A stretch of DNA of 14,471 bases from Lachnospiraceae bacterium (GTDB taxonomy: Bacteria; Bacillota; Clostridia; Lachnospirales; Lachnospiraceae), in NCBI GenBank assembly GCA_009774235.1, contig VSNJ01000105.1, positions 1 through 14,471 on the forward strand, read 5' to 3'. This document shows positions 1 to 7,441 of this stretch, in pieces. The position numbers and the translations under genes are program-made. Each line of letters begins with the position of its first letter. Within the stretch, counting starts at the first letter, position 1. Below the pieces are notes generated by a model, which saw only the letters and a program-made list of their open reading frames with translations, was not told the DNA's origin and did no database searches.

Positions 1-199
1 TATATAAATTGTATTTATATAATTTTACAGTACTATAAATATTGTCTGTTATTGTAATTATTAACAATAATTATTGTTTTATAAATTTTATCATTATTAT
101 CTATTTTTTTCTATGATTTTCTTAAAATATGTGGTATATTAGGTTGTAATGGCTCTTTGAGGCAAATAATTTAAAAGCAAAGGGGATATTATAAAAATT
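1..199. other. AT-rich upstream region
   Basis: No gene is visible in this stretch. It begins with a perfect 8-bp AT-only inverted repeat (1-8 and 14-21, loop of 5) that could be a weak hairpin, but its composition makes chance likely. The rest is AT-rich leader for the gene that starts at 200. Confidence 0.5.
144..172 (+). promoter_or_regulatory. possible sigma-A promoter of the C-C bond lyase gene
   Basis: TTGTAA (144-149), a 17-base spacer, then TAATTT (167-172), placed 28 bases before the start codon. Both hexamers deviate from consensus in a very AT-rich background, so this is a weak call. Confidence 0.3.
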
Positions 200-1159
200 A
201 TGAAAGATTTACCTATATATTATAGTACTGGTGCTTTATTATACTGTCCTGCCAATAATAAATCAGTTGCTTCTTCAGTTATTAATAATAAATTTGGAAA
301 AAAATATTCGCTGGCACTTTGCCTTGAAGATACAATAAATGATAAATATGTACAAGAAGCAGAAAACATATTATACACAAGCCTTCTTGAAATATACCAG
401 GCACAGGAAAATTATACTTTCTTCCTTCCATATATTTTTATAAGAATACGTAATACTGGACAGATTTTCCGCCTGGAGAAAAAATTTAAGGAAATTAATA
501 AAATAATTACCGGTTATATAATTCCTAAATTTTCAATAGAAAATGCTAATTCTTACATACAAGCTGCTATAAAACTTAATGAAAACTCTGTAAATCCAGT
601 ATATATAATGCCAATATATGAAAGTCCTTCTATTATTGATTTAAGAACACGTTATGATATATTATATACACTAAAAGATAAAATAAGCAAAATTGAAGAC
701 CGCATACTTAATATCAGGGTTGGTGGAAATGATTTATGCCATATATTTGGTTTCAGAAGGCGTGATAATGAATCAATCCACCAGATAAAACCGGTTGCAC
801 AGGTTTTTTCTGATATTTGCACTGTTTATGGTATGGATTATGTAGTTTCTGGTCCTGTATGGGAGTATTTTAACAGTAATAACTGGATACAAGGGCTGCA
901 AAATGAAATTAATGATGATAAATTATGTGGTTTTACAGGAAAAACTGTTATACATCCAAAGCAGATTGAAATAATTAATAATGCATATAAAGTAAATAAA
1001 GATGATTATTTCTCTGCAAAATCTATATTAAACTGGGATACTTCTTCACATTCTTTTGTATCACCAGATATAAACAAACAGCGTATGGATGAATATAAAA
1101 CACATACAAACTGGGCAAAAAAAATATTACTAATGTCAGAAGTATTTGGAATAAAATAA
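200..1159 (+). CDS. HpcH/HpaI aldolase / CitE-like C-C bond lyase (Ter-system type)
   Basis: A 319-residue TIM-barrel lyase-like protein related to the citrate lyase beta subunit and to the Pfam 'C-C_Bond_Lyase' family found in Ter stress operons. Visible landmarks are CLEDT (41-45), GYIIPKF (105-111), an acidic PIYESP segment (138-143), RVGGNDL (173-179) and GKTVIHPKQ (247-255). The last two are typical CitE/HpcH strand motifs for cofactor or metal binding and the late barrel. The exact substrate is unknown; the family is thought to cleave or form a C-C bond in a small metabolite. The AAAGGGG ribosome binding site lies unusually far (about 15 bases) upstream of the only good ATG, so initiation may be inefficient. 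The gene faces the StiP/TRSP phosphoribosyltransferase pair, known partners of this family, which supports the assignment. ATA isoleucine codons dominate, as in those two genes. Confidence 0.8.
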   Translation: MKDLPIYYSTGALLYCPANNKSVASSVINNKFGKKYSLALCLEDTINDKYVQEAENILYTSLLEIYQAQENYTFFLPYIFIRIRNTGQIFRLEKKFKEINKIITGYIIPKFSIENANSYIQAAIKLNENSVNPVYIMPIYESPSIIDLRTRYDILYTLKDKISKIEDRILNIRVGGNDLCHIFGFRRRDNESIHQIKPVAQVFSDICTVYGMDYVVSGPVWEYFNSNNWIQGLQNEINDDKLCGFTGKTVIHPKQIEIINNAYKVNKDDYFSAKSILNWDTSSHSFVSPDINKQRMDEYKTHTNWAKKILLMSEVFGIK

Positions 1160-1166
1160 TATTTTC

Positions 1167-1217
1167 AAAAAAGACAACAGATTTACAACATATACTGGCA
1201 AATATATTGTAAATCTG
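1167..1217 (-). terminator. hairpin and T-run after the StiP-type gene
   Basis: A perfect 11-bp inverted repeat (arms 1178-1188 and 1207-1217, CAGATTTACAA / TTGTAAATCTG, loop 18). On the - strand it is followed after five bases by six T's (1167-1172). It lies about 140 bases beyond the - strand stop codon and 18 bases beyond the + strand stop, between two converging genes. It could end the - strand transcript and protect the 3' end of the + one. The long loop and the spacer before the T-run lower confidence. Confidence 0.5.
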
Positions 1218-1358
1218 CTTATCCTGATAAAGCAAAACAGCAATAAAATTATTTTTAATGGGTAAGTAACAAATGCCTGTTTACGGGTAATGTGGGTTAC
1301 AGATATCTTTTTGCTGGTTTGCCTTGTTATGTTAAATTAATTTTTAAATGCCTGTTTT

Positions 1359-2411
1359 TTATGTATCAGCCATTTTTCTAATAATTCCACAACATTTATA
1401 ATGTTTCATTGGATAAGTTTCCACTGGTATATTTTTTTCTTTAGCAAGCTTTAATATATGGGTTAACTCATTATTATTTATATATTTCCCATCAGCCAGA
1501 ACTTTCCATGGAACACGCCTTAACAGCACACGTGTTGTTTCACCAATACCAGGTTTGATTAAATTAATATTGGTAATATTAAAGTTATTTGCAATTATAT
1601 TTACTTCATCAATTCCATAACCAAAGATTTTATTTTGTTTTATAATTGTATTGTCAAAATTAAATTTACTTTCTATTGTATTAATAAATTCATATGATAA
1701 ATCAGATTTTTCCAGTTCTTCATAATAAACTGCCCCATGAAAATCATTTATACCAATAATATCATTACGGAGGAAAGTTCTGCTTATAAGTCCTGATACA
1801 GTGCTGTTTAAACAGGAACTTGCAATTAATATATCTTCATGTGTGCCACACAACTCTGTTATATTAGCAGGATCTGCTATTACTGCAATATCTGGCACTA
1901 TACCTGGATATTCTTTTAAATCTTTTTTTAATTCATCTGATATAGCACCTTTTCCTATCCATCCATCTACAAATAATAATTGCCCAGGCTGGTATCTCTG
2001 GAGCAGGTATTTCATTGCATTTTTGTCAATTCCTCTTCCTCTTATAATTGATATTGAGTAATGTGGGATATCTAATCTATATTTTTGTTTTATATAATGT
2101 TTTACTAATATTCCTGCTGGAGTACCTGCCCTTGCCAATGAAACAAGGACTATATTTTCTCCTCGTTTTTCAATTATGATGTCTGACAGCCTTCCTACCG
2201 CCTGTGCAGTCTGCAGTGAATATCTTTCTAAAGCCTCTTTATATATTTCCATATATTTTTCTGATGGTACATATTCTATTGGAAGCATTTCACAATAGTG
2301 TTTTCCAGCTTGTATAAGTTTCTCTCTTTCTTCTGTTGGCTGGGGATTTACCATTCCTGTTATATCTTTTAATAAAAATATTACATCACTTTCTTTATAT
2401 GAGCTTCTCAA
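1359..2411 (-). CDS. StiP-type phosphoribosyltransferase with C-terminal PELOTA RNA-binding domain
   Basis: A 350-residue protein often labelled 'cysteine protease StiP' but reinterpreted in Ter-system comparative genomics as an orotate-PRTase-like enzyme. Landmarks are SLARAGTPAG (91-100), the PRPP-loop-like FVDGWIGKGAI (147-157), and the family signature ASSCLNSTVSGLISRT (197-212). A C-terminal PELOTA-like segment runs from about 285 to 347 and ends PVETYPMKHYKCCGIIRK. The proposed role is ribosylation of a base in synthesis of a nucleoside-like stress metabolite, with the PELOTA part possibly binding RNA or nucleotide. The start is a TTG one base after the stop of the upstream TRSP gene. 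Its ribosome binding site (AGGTGG) lies in that gene's last codons, so the two are probably translationally coupled. No in-frame ATG occurs before residue 20. Function is inferred from family knowledge only. Confidence 0.82.
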   Translation of the reverse strand: MRSSYKESDVIFLLKDITGMVNPQPTEEREKLIQAGKHYCEMLPIEYVPSEKYMEIYKEALERYSLQTAQAVGRLSDIIIEKRGENIVLVSLARAGTPAGILVKHYIKQKYRLDIPHYSISIIRGRGIDKNAMKYLLQRYQPGQLLFVDGWIGKGAISDELKKDLKEYPGIVPDIAVIADPANITELCGTHEDILIASSCLNSTVSGLISRTFLRNDIIGINDFHGAVYYEELEKSDLSYEFINTIESKFNFDNTIIKQNKIFGYGIDEVNIIANNFNITNINLIKPGIGETTRVLLRRVPWKVLADGKYINNNELTHILKLAKEKNIPVETYPMKHYKCCGIIRKMADT

Positions 2412-2412
2412 A

Positions 2413-3516
2413 TTAGCACCACCTTATTACATATATTTCTTTATTTTTTGTACTTAGGGCATTAATTAATGTATTTATGCCTTTTTTCCCAGTATACATA
2501 GCATCTGTTACTATAATAACACAGTCATATTTCCCAATATCATATAAAAACGTAGTTCTTTCATCGTTATACAGGCTTTTTAATTCATATCTTACATGTA
2601 ATGGATATTCTTTTTCACTGCTTACAACAACAGGGCTTCTTGTTGTGGAATGGCTTTTTACATTTTTTCCTTTTTGTTCAAAAAGCTGTCCTATACATAA
2701 CGCTGGGTACATAAATTCTTCGGTGCCTGCAACCAGTATATTTTTCTTTCCAGACCAGAAATTCTTTCCTATAACATACTGGCATAATTTATTAATATGC
2801 CTGTTATATACCGTAGTATTTACTACTATTCTGGCATCTATATAATTATTTGCATTATAATATGTTACATTTGTTGTGGTATTACCTGAAACATCTGGAA
2901 GTATGTATTCACCATTTCCTGCAAATCTGGCAGCTATGCCAGTATACTTGCTGTTATCTGTCTTTAAAAGATAGTAAAGTTCTATTCCTTTGTTTTTATA
3001 TACTTGTAAGTGTTCTTCGGACATTCCGTTTACAAGAGAAGCAACAGAATATTTATTTATATATGGATATTCTGTTTTCAATATTTTTATAATATTTAAT
3101 ATTGTGTTACCTGTTGTCACTTCATCTTCAATAAATATAATATGGTTAATACCTGGTATAATTCTGTCTAAACCATTTTTTACTAATCTTTGTTCTGTTG
3201 CATGGCTGTGTTCTTCTGAAAAAAACAAATAATCTGCACCTGGTATATCTTCTCTTGTGGTCTGTATATAAAAAGCATTAAAATATGAAGATACTGCTGC
3301 ACCAATGGCTGTGGCTGTTTCTGCAAAACCAATAAATAATATTTTTTCATTTGTATATGCTTTTTTTAGAAGCATTGCCAGTTCTTTAAACATTCCCAAT
3401 GCTTGTGATGGCTCTACTGGTATATGTTTACCCTGGAGTTTATTTATAACAAGATAATTTCTTTTATTGTTATTTTCCCTTTTCGCAATCTGTAGTAAAT
3501 CATTTTCTTTATACAT
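2413..3516 (-). CDS. phosphoribosyltransferase with TRSP domain (Ter-system biosynthetic enzyme)
   Basis: A 367-residue two-part protein. The N-terminal half is a type I phosphoribosyltransferase: GFAETATAIG (63-72) and the classical PRPP-binding loop EDEVTTGNT (130-138) are both clear. The C-terminal half carries the TRSP domain, named for the TRSP motif seen here within SHSTTRSPV at about 288-296, and a late IIVTDAMYTGKKG strand-loop (334-346). The fusion is diagnostic of Ter-associated biosynthetic operons. The start ATG has AAAAGGA six bases upstream. A TATAAT box lies at 3545-3550 on the - strand, but no convincing -35 accompanies it. This is the first gene of a two-gene - strand unit; the StiP-type gene follows after a single base. 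Codons are heavily A/T-ending. Confidence 0.82.
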   Translation of the reverse strand: MYKENDLLQIAKRENNNKRNYLVINKLQGKHIPVEPSQALGMFKELAMLLKKAYTNEKILFIGFAETATAIGAAVSSYFNAFYIQTTREDIPGADYLFFSEEHSHATEQRLVKNGLDRIIPGINHIIFIEDEVTTGNTILNIIKILKTEYPYINKYSVASLVNGMSEEHLQVYKNKGIELYYLLKTDNSKYTGIAARFAGNGEYILPDVSGNTTTNVTYYNANNYIDARIVVNTTVYNRHINKLCQYVIGKNFWSGKKNILVAGTEEFMYPALCIGQLFEQKGKNVKSHSTTRSPVVVSSEKEYPLHVRYELKSLYNDERTTFLYDIGKYDCVIIVTDAMYTGKKGINTLINALSTKNKEIYVIRWC

Positions 3517-3581
3517 ATTTTTTCCTTTTTATTATGTTTTATTAATTATATATTCTAAAATGGTTTATTATTTACTATTTT

Positions 3582-3821
3582 TACAGCCAGGCAGCACCAA
3601 GCAGGCTCCACCAGGAAATACTAAGTGAACTGCACACAAGTATAAACAATTATATAAAAGCTAAGGCTGGTTCCTGCCGTGTCTATCCAGCACCATTTGC
3701 TGTACAACTGGATGAAAATAGTAAAACTATAGTTTAACCAGATATAAGTGTTATCTACGACAAAAATAAACTTACAAACCGTGGATGTCCTGGAGCTCCT
3801 GACTAGATAATTGAAATTGTC
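3582..3821 (+). pseudogene. Uma2-family (DUF820, PD-(D/E)XK fold) endonuclease-like remnant
   Basis: Reading codons in phase with 3582 gives about 80 residues resembling the N-terminal two thirds of Uma2-family proteins: AAPSRLHQEILSEL, then CRVYPAPFAVQLDENSKTIV, PDISVIYDKNKL, RGCPGAPD and IIEIV. The frame is broken by TAA at 3735-3737, where relatives have Gln in the VQPD motif (CAA to TAA), and by TAG at 3804-3806, where relatives have Trp in APDWIIE (TGG to TAG). No initiating ATG or ribosome binding site precedes it, and similarity stops after IIEIV, so the C-terminal part is gone. Uma2 genes are usually about 180-200 codons. Two simple nonsense changes with the motifs still readable suggest fairly recent decay. 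The identification rests on remembered family motifs, not a search. Confidence 0.75.
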
Positions 3822-3943
3822 CAGTATAACTGGTTTTTGGCTTTCTTTATGTCTGCTTTTTGTTACCTGTACGTTACCTGCTGGCAACTTTTTTCCACTT
3901 CTTAACCATGCTTACGCCGTTTTTTATTTTGGCAGTTACTGCA

Positions 3944-3981
3944 TTAAAAAAGTACCGCAACCCTTGAAGTTACGGTACTTT
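3944..3981 (-). terminator. rho-independent terminator of the NifU-like/GGGtGRT unit
   Basis: A 9-bp perfect stem (AAAGTACCG 3949-3957 with CGGTACTTT 3973-3981) extends after one C/A mismatch by three more pairs around a 7-base loop. On the - strand it runs directly into a T-run (A's 3945-3950 on the given strand). It lies about 55 bases past the GGGtGRT stop codon. Confidence 0.78.
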
Positions 3982-4027
3982 CCAGCTTTTCAGCATTTCA
4001 TCCACAAGAATTAAATTAGAATTTGTT

Positions 4028-4046
4028 ACCGTTTATTAGAAACGGT
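4028..4046 (-). other. small hairpin spanning the GGGtGRT stop codon
   Basis: A perfect 7-bp inverted repeat (ACCGTTT 4028-4034 and AAACGGT 4040-4046, 5-base loop). Its loop contains most of the TAA stop codon of the GGGtGRT gene. No T-run follows on the - strand, so it is not a terminator by itself. It may act in mRNA stability or be fortuitous. Confidence 0.35.
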
Positions 4047-5046
4047 TTGCGTCCGCTGCTTCCTGGACGGAAACTGCAACGGCAACAGTCATTCCAACCA
4101 TTGGGTTGTTACCAGCGCCAATAAGTCCCATCATTTCAACATGGGCAGGAACTGAAGATGAACCTGCGAACTGTGCATCACTATGCATACGTCCGAGTGT
4201 ATCAGTCATACCATATGAAGCTGGGCCAGCAGCCATATTATCTGGATGGAGAGTACGTCCAGTACCGCCACCAGACGCTACTGAGAAGTATTTCTTGCCC
4301 TGTTCAATACATTCTTTCTTATATGTGCCTGCAACTGGGTGCTGGAAACGTGTTGGGTTAGTAGAGTTACCTGTAATTGATACATCTACACCTTCCTTAT
4401 GCATAATTGCAACACCTTCACATACATCATTGGCACCATAACAGTTTACTTTAGAACGGAGACCATCAGAATAAGATTTACGGAAAATCTCTTTTACTGT
4501 ATTAGTATATGGGTCATATTCTGTTTCAACAAATGTAAAACCATTAATACGTGAAATAATCTGTGCAGCATCCTTTCCAAGACCATTAAGTATAACACGG
4601 AGAGGTTTTTTACGTACTTTGTTAGCTTTCTCTGCAATACCAATAGCACCTTCTGCTGCTGCAAATGACTCATGTCCTGCTAAGAAGCAGAAACAGTCTG
4701 TCTCTTCTTCAAGAAGCATCTTACCTAAGTTACCGTGGCCAAGACCTACTTTACGTGTATCAGCAACTGAACCAGGTATACAGAATGACTGTAAACCTTC
4801 ACCAATAGCAGCAGCTGCATCTGCAGCACGGCGGCAGTCTTTCTTAATTGCTATAGCAGCACCTACTATGTAAGCCCAGCATGCATTCTCAAAACAGATT
4901 GGCTGGATACCTTTAATCTGGTCATAAACGTTAAGTCCAGCATCCTTTGTAATCTTTTCAGCTTCTTCGATAGAAGCAATACCATAGCTGTTTAATACGC
5001 TATTAATCTTATCAATTCTTCTTTCATATGATTCAAATAATGCCAT
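4036..5046 (-). CDS. GGGtGRT protein
   Basis: A 336-residue member of the uncharacterised GGGtGRT family (Pfam name from its motif). The motif is seen as SGGGTGRT at about 258-265, followed by LHPDNMAAGPASYG. The protein is rich in Gly/Ala and has several Cys (for example CFCF near 119, and Cys in PICFENACW near 51-56). No signal peptide or membrane segment is apparent, so it should be cytosolic. Its biochemical role is not known. The family regularly sits beside a NifU/IscU-like scaffold gene, as here (stop-to-start gap 20 bases, AAAGGAGG ribosome binding site), which suggests a joint Fe-S or redox-related job. Isoleucine codons in the portion read are ATT/ATC rather than the ATA that dominates genes 200-3516, a sign of translational selection and high expression. 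Confidence 0.9.
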   Translation of the reverse strand: MALFESYERRIDKINSVLNSYGIASIEEAEKITKDAGLNVYDQIKGIQPICFENACWAYIVGAAIAIKKDCRRAADAAAAIGEGLQSFCIPGSVADTRKVGLGHGNLGKMLLEEETDCFCFLAGHESFAAAEGAIGIAEKANKVRKKPLRVILNGLGKDAAQIISRINGFTFVETEYDPYTNTVKEIFRKSYSDGLRSKVNCYGANDVCEGVAIMHKEGVDVSITGNSTNPTRFQHPVAGTYKKECIEQGKKYFSVASGGGTGRTLHPDNMAAGPASYGMTDTLGRMHSDAQFAGSSSVPAHVEMMGLIGAGNNPMVGMTVAVAVSVQEAADANRF

Positions 5047-5066
5047 TATTCGTTGCCTCCTTTATA

Positions 5067-5774
5067 TTATTTTTCGATTTCTTTATCTGTTCTAGGGTCA
5101 ATGAGCTTAACAGCATCTTCAACACGGCCATACTGGCCACTTGCCTTCTCCCATGCTGTATTAGGGTCATCACCCTTCTTGATGAAGTCTGTCATCTTTC
5201 CAAGGCTAACGAACTTGTAACCAATGATTAAGTCATCTGCGTCAAGAGCGATTGCTGTAACATAACCTTCAGCCATCTCAAGGTAACGTGGACCTTTCTT
5301 TAATGTACCATACATTGTACCAACCTGTGAACGGAGTCCTTTTCCAAGGTCTTCAAGACCAGCGCCTATAGCAAGCCCGTCCTCTGAAAATGCTGACTGT
5401 GAACGGCCATATACAATCTGTAAGAATAACTCCCTCATAGCTGTATTGATAGCATCGCAAACAAGGTCAGTATTTAAAGCTTCCATAACTGTACGTCCTG
5501 GAAGAATTTCAGCAGCCATTGCTGCAGAGTGTGTCATACCTGAACATCCAATAGTCTCAACTAAAGCTTCCTGGATAATACCTTCTTTTACATTAAGTGT
5601 AAGTTTGCAGGCACCCTGCTGTGGTGCACACCAGCCTACACCATGTGTAAAACCGGAGATATCCTTTACTTCCTTTGCTTTAACCCATTTTGCTTCCTCT
5701 GGGATAGGTGCACAACCGTGGGCAACACCCTGGGCAACTGGGCACATGTTTTCTACTTCCTGTGAATAAATCAT
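5067..5774 (-). CDS. NifU/IscU-like iron-sulfur cluster scaffold protein
   Basis: A 235-residue protein of the NifU N-terminal/IscU-like superfamily. ETIGCSGMTHSAAMAAEIL (73-91) matches the scaffold's central cysteine loop. Other cysteines lie at 11, 21, 49, 56 and 106; HGVGWCAPQQGACKL (44-58) probably supplies the first ligand. The canonical late HCS motif is not seen, so this is a divergent variant, longer than IscU (about 130 residues), with a C-terminal extension after about 150. I chose the ATG at 5774 because AAAGGAG sits seven bases upstream; an open frame extends 23 codons further (to 5843) without a comparable site. It is the first gene of a unit with the GGGtGRT gene. The leader holds a 7-bp hairpin (5805-5823), and a weak TTGTTA-18-TAGACT promoter is possible near 5860-5890. 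Confidence 0.85.
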   Translation of the reverse strand: MIYSQEVENMCPVAQGVAHGCAPIPEEAKWVKAKEVKDISGFTHGVGWCAPQQGACKLTLNVKEGIIQEALVETIGCSGMTHSAAMAAEILPGRTVMEALNTDLVCDAINTAMRELFLQIVYGRSQSAFSEDGLAIGAGLEDLGKGLRSQVGTMYGTLKKGPRYLEMAEGYVTAIALDADDLIIGYKFVSLGKMTDFIKKGDDPNTAWEKASGQYGRVEDAVKLIDPRTDKEIEK

Positions 5775-5917
5775 GTTCATGCTCCTTTCAATAATGCTTA
5801 TTATCTGTAGCGTAAAGCCACAGTCCTGATAATATTCTCTCACAAAATTGCGTTTTAGTCTACACCTTTTGACAAAGAAATAACAAAATTTATAAAAATT
5901 TGTTAATATTGGATATA

Positions 5918-7441
5918 CTACTCTTTATATTCACTGTCTTCACCAGGAATATCTGGCACTATCCCAGTAACATTTAAGTTTCTGTTTACCTTGGCATCAT
6001 AAGTGTTTGCCTTCATAATTTCACCAATATCAATACCCGTTGCTTCTTTTACAGATTCCATAGTTTTAGCAAGTACAGAAGGTACATACCCTCCCATCTG
6101 TTCTACACCACTGTTGCCATTGCCGCCATCAATAATTGTTATTTTATCAATAGCTTTTAATGGTTCTGCAATCTCTTTTGCCATTTCTGGCAGTGCCTTT
6201 ACAATCATTTCCATCATGGCTGCCTGGCCATACTTCTTCATAGCTTCTGCTTTTCTCTCAAGTGCTTCTGCCTCTGCAATACCCTTTGCCTGTATTGCTT
6301 CTGCTTCTGCCTTTCCTACTGCGGCAATACCCTCTGCTTCCTGTTCCCTGGTATATTTTTCTGCTTCTGCCTGTATTTTACGTGCTTCTGCCTCCTGGGT
6401 TTCTTCATATTTCTTAGCTTCCGCCTCTTTCTGGCGCCTGTAAAGGGAAGCATCAGATTCCTGCTGTACCCTGTATTTCTCTGCATCTGCCTGTCTTTTT
6501 ATAGTTGCATCAAGCTCTTTCTCTTTAACAAGGGCTTCTTTTTCTTTTAACTCTATTTCCCTTTCCTGTTTTGCTATATTTGCATTAGATGTTGTTATTT
6601 CAATAGTTTTTCTCTGTTCCTGCTGCATAATGCTGTATGCCGCATCTGATTCAGCCTTCTTGGTATCCGATTCTTTCTTTAATTCAGCCTGCTTTATTAT
6701 AAGCTCGTTCCTCTTAATTGCTATTTCTGTATCAGACTTAACTTCAGCATCATTTGCTTCGCGCTTTGCATCAGCTTCTGCAATAGCCACATCCCTGTCA
6801 GCGAGTGCCTTTGCAATAGAAGCCTCCTTCTGTATCTGGGACATATTATCCTGTCCAAGGGCAGTAATCAGGCCTCTTTCATCTTCAATCCTCTGGATAT
6901 TGCATGAGATAATCTTAATTCCAAGTGCACTCATATCAAGCTGTGCTTTGGACTGGACTTCATCACCGAATTTCTTCCTGTTGGTACATAGTTCTTTTAA
7001 TTCCACAGTACCAATAATTTCCCTCATATTACCCTGAAGTGAATCAGTAAGTGCCTGCACAACCTGCTTTTCATTCATATTTAAGAAATTCTTCATTGCA
7101 AGTGCAATTCCTGGAGACAGCTCTTTTGACAATTTTCCATCTAGTGGTTTCTCATAATCAACAGTAATCTTTGCAATAGCATCAATATTAACCCCAATAA
7201 AATCCTTTGTAGGCACATAGCCATTTGTCTTAATATCAACACTTATCTGGCGCATAAGCAGTTCATCTTTCCTTTCAAGGAACGGGATTTTAATACCAGC
7301 CCTTCCTATCAGGACTTTAGGGTTTTTCCTAAGTCCAGAGATTATGTAAGCTATATCTGGCGGAGCCTTTACATAGCTTAACACACAGATAACCAGTACT
7401 ATTCCGGCTACAATGAGCCCTGCAATTAATTTTGTGTTCAT
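5918..7441 (-). CDS. flotillin-family (SPFH/band 7) membrane scaffold protein
   Basis: A 507-residue flotillin (FloT/YuaG-like). An N-terminal hydrophobic segment (about 5-24) anchors it to the membrane. The SPFH domain follows (about 28-200, including the PKVLIGRAGIKIPF strand and an ALGIKIISCNIQ end). A long Glu/Ala/Lys-rich coiled coil with repeated EAEA-type heptads spans about 205-390, and a C-terminal oligomerisation tail carries a Gly-rich GGNGNSG stretch. Flotillins organise functional membrane microdomains. The usual NfeD-type partner is not visible on either side. The ATG directly follows the TGA of pgeF with no base between, and its AAGGGAAGG ribosome binding site lies inside the pgeF end, so it is likely translationally coupled. 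An AT-rich imperfect inverted repeat near 5883-5905 may serve as a weak end signal. Confidence 0.93.
   Translation of the reverse strand: MNTKLIAGLIVAGIVLVICVLSYVKAPPDIAYIISGLRKNPKVLIGRAGIKIPFLERKDELLMRQISVDIKTNGYVPTKDFIGVNIDAIAKITVDYEKPLDGKLSKELSPGIALAMKNFLNMNEKQVVQALTDSLQGNMREIIGTVELKELCTNRKKFGDEVQSKAQLDMSALGIKIISCNIQRIEDERGLITALGQDNMSQIQKEASIAKALADRDVAIAEADAKREANDAEVKSDTEIAIKRNELIIKQAELKKESDTKKAESDAAYSIMQQEQRKTIEITTSNANIAKQEREIELKEKEALVKEKELDATIKRQADAEKYRVQQESDASLYRRQKEAEAKKYEETQEAEARKIQAEAEKYTREQEAEGIAAVGKAEAEAIQAKGIAEAEALERKAEAMKKYGQAAMMEMIVKALPEMAKEIAEPLKAIDKITIIDGGNGNSGVEQMGGYVPSVLAKTMESVKEATGIDIGEIMKANTYDAKVNRNLNVTGIVPDIPGEDSEYKE

Noticed and set aside
1271..1357. A 12-base direct repeat AAATGCCTGTTT at 1271-1282 and 1346-1357
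   Set aside because: Only two copies in AT-rich intergenic sequence, with no element between that looks mobile; probably chance or a local duplication.
3621..3887. An 88-codon open frame on the - strand
   Set aside because: It lies opposite the Uma2 remnant, whose + strand motifs are recognisable; no ribosome binding site or family resemblance.
6003..7037. Long Ser/Ala-rich open frames on the + strand
   Set aside because: They are mirror images of the flotillin coiled-coil region, whose Glu/Ala/Lys codon bias keeps the opposite strand open.
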